Positions 34,419-38,847 of a stretch of DNA of 38,847 nucleotides are shown piece by piece; the first letter of the stretch is position 1; each line of letters begins with the position of its first letter. The notes beneath the pieces were generated by a model, which had not been told where the DNA came from, made no database searches, and saw only the letters and a list, made by a program, of their open reading frames with translations. The position numbers and the translations under genes are program-made. The DNA is taken from assembly GCA_008933015.1 (NCBI GenBank), contig WBXH01000006.1, positions 1 to 38,847 of the forward strand. The letters are read 5' to 3'. Source of the DNA: Verrucomicrobiota bacterium (lineage in GTDB: Bacteria; Verrucomicrobiota; Verrucomicrobiia; Chthoniobacterales; UBA6821).

Positions 34419-35921
34419 ATGAGAACTCCACGCTCGCAACGACCCGCCAGACTAAGGACCGTACGCCTTCGCGTCGTCATGCAAATACTTGCGGCTCTGG
34501 TAATGACCCTGACCGTTCTTTGCTGGTCGCTGGGGCACTACCAGCGGTTTGACTGCAGCCGTTCCCACAAATTCGAACTCTCCAATCAGTCGAAGGAGAC
34601 GATGTGGAACCTCACCTCACCGGTGAAGATCACCGTCTATTTTTCACCCTCCTCTCTCGCCACAGGCTCGGAACTCTACGGTGACATCATGGCTATGCTG
34701 AGGGAGTTCCAATTTTATGCCCACTACTACCGGAATCTAGCCGTCGAGCGGATCGATCCTCTTAAAGATCCTGCAGCCGCCAAGGAAATTCAGGCGCGCT
34801 ACAAGTTCTCCGGGGAGGAGAATGTGCTGATCGTGGAGTATGGCGGCCGAAGCAGCGTGATTCCGGTCCCCGAGATGGGAGAATACGATGCGGCTCCCAC
34901 CAATTATGGTGATCCACCACGATTGATCGCTTTCCGTGGCGAGCAGGTGCTGACCTCCGCTCTGATCGGTCTGATCGAGCCAAAACTTAACAAAAAGGTC
35001 TACTTCCTCCAGGGGCATGGGGAAGGGTTACCCGGGCTACCACCTCTGGAACTTGTGGGCCAGAATCTGAAACGACAAAACATCTCCGTCGCACCGCTGA
35101 ATCTGGCCCAACTGGCACAGGGACTTCCCTCCATCCCCAACGATGCCGCCATAGTCGTGATCGCTGGGGCTCATTTTGACCTTTCTGCAACCGAGTTACA
35201 GGCCCTGCAGAACTACTGGAACAGCGGCGGGCACCTCATGGTCCTGCTCGACCCAACGGGTGAGACCCCTACCCTTGACTCCTTCCTAAGCACCGCTGGC
35301 ATCACGCCACGCAACGACAGGGTTCTGCGTCTGATCAATCTGGGTAACAGCATGGGCATCCTTAGGGATGTCACTGGGGAATTTTTTGCAGATTCCGAGA
35401 TCACTTCCCGTCTCGTAGGTCTGAACGTTCTCTTTGCCGGCAACACCAGATCTCTTGCCCAGCGCATCTCACCTGAAAATCCGAGGTCCACACGCCCGCT
35501 GATCCGGGCCGTTCACGGGTTTCGCGGGTGTTCCGACTACTTGAATACGGATGGCGGCGGGGTGCACTTCGATCCTGTGAAGGACAACTTTTTTCCCGTG
35601 ATCATCGCGGCGATGACCGATCTGGGCGGCGTCCATGACGATAGAATCTCCATGGGTGCCTCCCGCATGGTCGTGGTAGGCAACTCTGAATTCCTGAAAG
35701 ACAAGTTCCTTGGCGGCACGGGACTCGATTTTTTCTCGAGCGCGGTGAATATGCTGATCGACCGCACACGTCTTGTAGGAAGCACTCCCAAAACCAAGGA
35801 ATTCTTCACGCTAAATCTGGATGACCAACAGGTCCGCTTCCTCGCTCTCTGGACCATGGTCGTTGTTCCCCTGACAGCAGCTCTACTTGGAGGAGTGATA
35901 CTGTGGAGGCGGAGGCGATGA
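34419..35921 (+). CDS. GldG-like ABC transporter auxiliary protein
   Basis: 500 residues. A basic N-terminal tail and one membrane helix (about 20-42) precede a large periplasmic part, and a C-terminal helix (TMVVVPLTAALLGGVILW) ends in RRRR. The GldG/ABC-type core is recognisable: RSHKFELSNQSKETMWNLTSPVKITVYFS, then YRNLAVERIDPLKDPAAAKE, KKVYFLQGHGEGLP, and AAIVVIAGAHFDLSATELQALQNY with a GGHLMVLLDP block. The partner permease is encoded immediately upstream. The ATGA overlap with the DUF4340 gene indicates coupled translation. Confidence 0.88.
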   Translation: MRTPRSQRPARLRTVRLRVVMQILAALVMTLTVLCWSLGHYQRFDCSRSHKFELSNQSKETMWNLTSPVKITVYFSPSSLATGSELYGDIMAMLREFQFYAHYYRNLAVERIDPLKDPAAAKEIQARYKFSGEENVLIVEYGGRSSVIPVPEMGEYDAAPTNYGDPPRLIAFRGEQVLTSALIGLIEPKLNKKVYFLQGHGEGLPGLPPLELVGQNLKRQNISVAPLNLAQLAQGLPSIPNDAAIVVIAGAHFDLSATELQALQNYWNSGGHLMVLLDPTGETPTLDSFLSTAGITPRNDRVLRLINLGNSMGILRDVTGEFFADSEITSRLVGLNVLFAGNTRSLAQRISPENPRSTRPLIRAVHGFRGCSDYLNTDGGGVHFDPVKDNFFPVIIAAMTDLGGVHDDRISMGASRMVVVGNSEFLKDKFLGGTGLDFFSSAVNMLIDRTRLVGSTPKTKEFFTLNLDDQQVRFLALWTMVVVPLTAALLGGVILWRRRR

Positions 35922-37339
35922 GTTGGAAAGGTACTTTTGGTCTGATTATCGTTGCGGCACTGTCCATCGGACTCCTCTTTTTTTCCTCTCACAGACAGAC
36001 CCGTTCATCACGGGAGCCACTTCTCTCCCTCGATCCAAGTCAGGCCGAAAAGATCTTCATACGCGAGGGAAGCTCAACCGTGACGCTCCTGAAAAAGGAG
36101 GGTGTCTGGTTTCTTGGAGAGGAGCTGGTGGACCGGGCCGACCAGCATCTGATCCGATCCCTGCTGCAGTCAGCCTCCTCAACAACTCCGACCGATATTC
36201 TGAAAGTAAGCGAGCTCAAAGGTCCGGTAAGCCTCGCCTCACTTGACCTTAACCAACCGAAACGATCTCTCACGATCGTGGGCAAGGTTCGGGAGAGCAT
36301 TGATTTCGGTAGCGAGGGCGCGGCCCCTCGATCCCTCTATGCGCGTCTCGGCGACGGGGATGTCTACCTGATTTCCGATGAACTCCCAAAGTTGGCCTTC
36401 CGATCAGTTCAGGATTTCCATGATCCCCACTTGACCTCTCTGAATACCGAACACCTGCAGGAGATTTCCCTCACCAAAGGAGGTGCTATCCAACAACTGG
36501 TGCTTAGAAAAGGGAGCCGAGGCTGGAATCTTGAACGCCCCCTTTCGGCAAAAGTTGATCAAAGCGCCCTCTCCTCCTGGATCACCCCACTTATTTCCGC
36601 CCAGATCCAGCAGTGGATGCCGGCAGGAACTGATCCCTCCACCTGTGGCTTCGAGTCCCCTCGAGGAGTTTTTGCTATCACCCAGGAGGGAGAGATAAAT
36701 CCGCTGACCATCGCTATCGGGGATCCAGTGCTCTCCTCTCCAGAGAGTTCTTATGTCCGATGCAGTGATCGCTCAGGGATCTTCATCGTTAAGGGTCTCT
36801 CGGCAACTCTCGACGTAATGCCCCAATCACTCCGCTCCCACACGCTTCAACCGGTCGATTATGACACCGTGGATCGCATTGCTATTTCGGGAAATGGAAC
36901 TGGAGAGCCTCCTGTGATTCTCACCAGGAAGCCAGAAAGTGAGGATTGGACGATCAAGGCCCATTTTGGAACCGGTCAATCAATCCTGCCGGGTGAGAAG
37001 GTCAGGGCATGGTTTGATCAACTCAGCAGCATCAAAGCCCAGAGCTTCGTCCCGGCCACACCCGACCAGATGAAACTTCACGGCATGGATCAGCCTTCGT
37101 GCTCCATCCGCTACAGCGCCCACCTTTCCGAGAACACGGCTGAGGAGAGTGCCGGTGAATTCCTACTTGCCTCGTATACATTCGGCCAGGCCTCCAACGG
37201 AGTTATTGCCCTTCGCGAAGGAGACTCGAGTGATCTGATGATCCTCCCGGAGCATCCTCTGGAAGTGATACTCTCGGAGTTTCTTCAGCCCGACCTTCCG
37301 ATTACTCAACCCTCGCTCGACGACTCAAAGGCGAAATAA
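35918..37339 (+). CDS. DUF4340 protein of the Gld-like ABC operon
   Basis: 473 residues from the ATG at 35918, which overlaps the GldG-like stop as ATGA. The track's 35903 start is a GTG and would overlap by 19 bases. A single N-terminal anchor (MSWKGTFGLIIVAALSIGLLFFS) precedes an exposed domain of repeated beta-rich modules: IFIREGSSTVTLLKKEGVWFLGEE and later ISLTKGGAIQQLVLRKGSRGWNLERP, the DUF4340 pattern of short lysine-rich strands with a Trp. DUF4340 proteins are commonly encoded next to GldG-like genes and are thought to act with the exporter; the substrate is unknown. Confidence 0.85.
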   Translation: MSWKGTFGLIIVAALSIGLLFFSSHRQTRSSREPLLSLDPSQAEKIFIREGSSTVTLLKKEGVWFLGEELVDRADQHLIRSLLQSASSTTPTDILKVSELKGPVSLASLDLNQPKRSLTIVGKVRESIDFGSEGAAPRSLYARLGDGDVYLISDELPKLAFRSVQDFHDPHLTSLNTEHLQEISLTKGGAIQQLVLRKGSRGWNLERPLSAKVDQSALSSWITPLISAQIQQWMPAGTDPSTCGFESPRGVFAITQEGEINPLTIAIGDPVLSSPESSYVRCSDRSGIFIVKGLSATLDVMPQSLRSHTLQPVDYDTVDRIAISGNGTGEPPVILTRKPESEDWTIKAHFGTGQSILPGEKVRAWFDQLSSIKAQSFVPATPDQMKLHGMDQPSCSIRYSAHLSENTAEESAGEFLLASYTFGQASNGVIALREGDSSDLMILPEHPLEVILSEFLQPDLPITQPSLDDSKAK

Positions 37340-37402
37340 CTGAGAATCCCCCCTCCTTCAACTGTCGACACACGGTACTTTTAACCGCTAATTTTTCACC
37401 CC

Positions 37403-38847
<1,445 letters not shown>

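Overview
The window is a dense bacterial chromosome segment with no stretch over about 300 bases lacking a gene. It has no tRNA, rRNA, CRISPR array, transposase, phage gene or pseudogene that I can recognise. It carries LPS-core genes (heptose kinase, heptose phosphatase, CMP-Kdo synthetase), so the organism is Gram-negative. The PurS/small-PurL purine system, a PgpH-type HD protein, a Gld-like ABC exporter with DUF4340, several orphan secreted or lipid-anchored proteins, and almost no Shine-Dalgarno sequences suggest a member of the PVC group, most likely Verrucomicrobiota. This placement is an inference from gene content, not a phylogeny.

Layout. 1-6045 (minus strand): purS-purQ-purL, then leuA preceded by a structured leader, then lemA and a TPM-domain gene running off the left edge. 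6279-10049 (plus): valS and a GDP-mannose pyrophosphorylase. 10058-14015 (minus): two secreted orphans, phoH and a short pgpH. 14111-16482 (plus): heptose kinase, heptose phosphatase, kdsB. 16457-19729 (minus): lgt, a beta-CASP nuclease translationally coupled to it, and an MgtC/DUF4010 membrane protein. 19812-20849: a small putative lipoprotein and a secreted protein with an internal duplication. 20889-26303 (minus): PLP-binding YggS protein, two tail-anchored coiled-coil proteins, and E1-alpha/E1-beta/E2 of a 2-oxoacid dehydrogenase with a possible small ORF behind it. 26366-28415 (plus): a LysR regulator and a NodB-type deacetylase. 28526-32477 (minus): sucA-sucB. 32659-38847 (plus): GldA/GldF/GldG-like ABC system, a DUF4340 protein, and alaS running off the right edge.

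The most interesting signal is upstream of leuA. A 21-residue ORF on the minus strand ends in GLLLLVS, with four consecutive Leu codons all readable by one tRNA, and is itself folded into a long hairpin. A second hairpin lies between it and leuA. This looks like a leucine attenuation leader analogous to enterobacterial leuL. Other points of note: a SucB without the E3-binding domain although the neighbouring PdhC has one, a PgpH lacking the extracellular HDED sensor domain, a stem-loop in the sucA leader, and a heptose phosphatase without the zinc loop.
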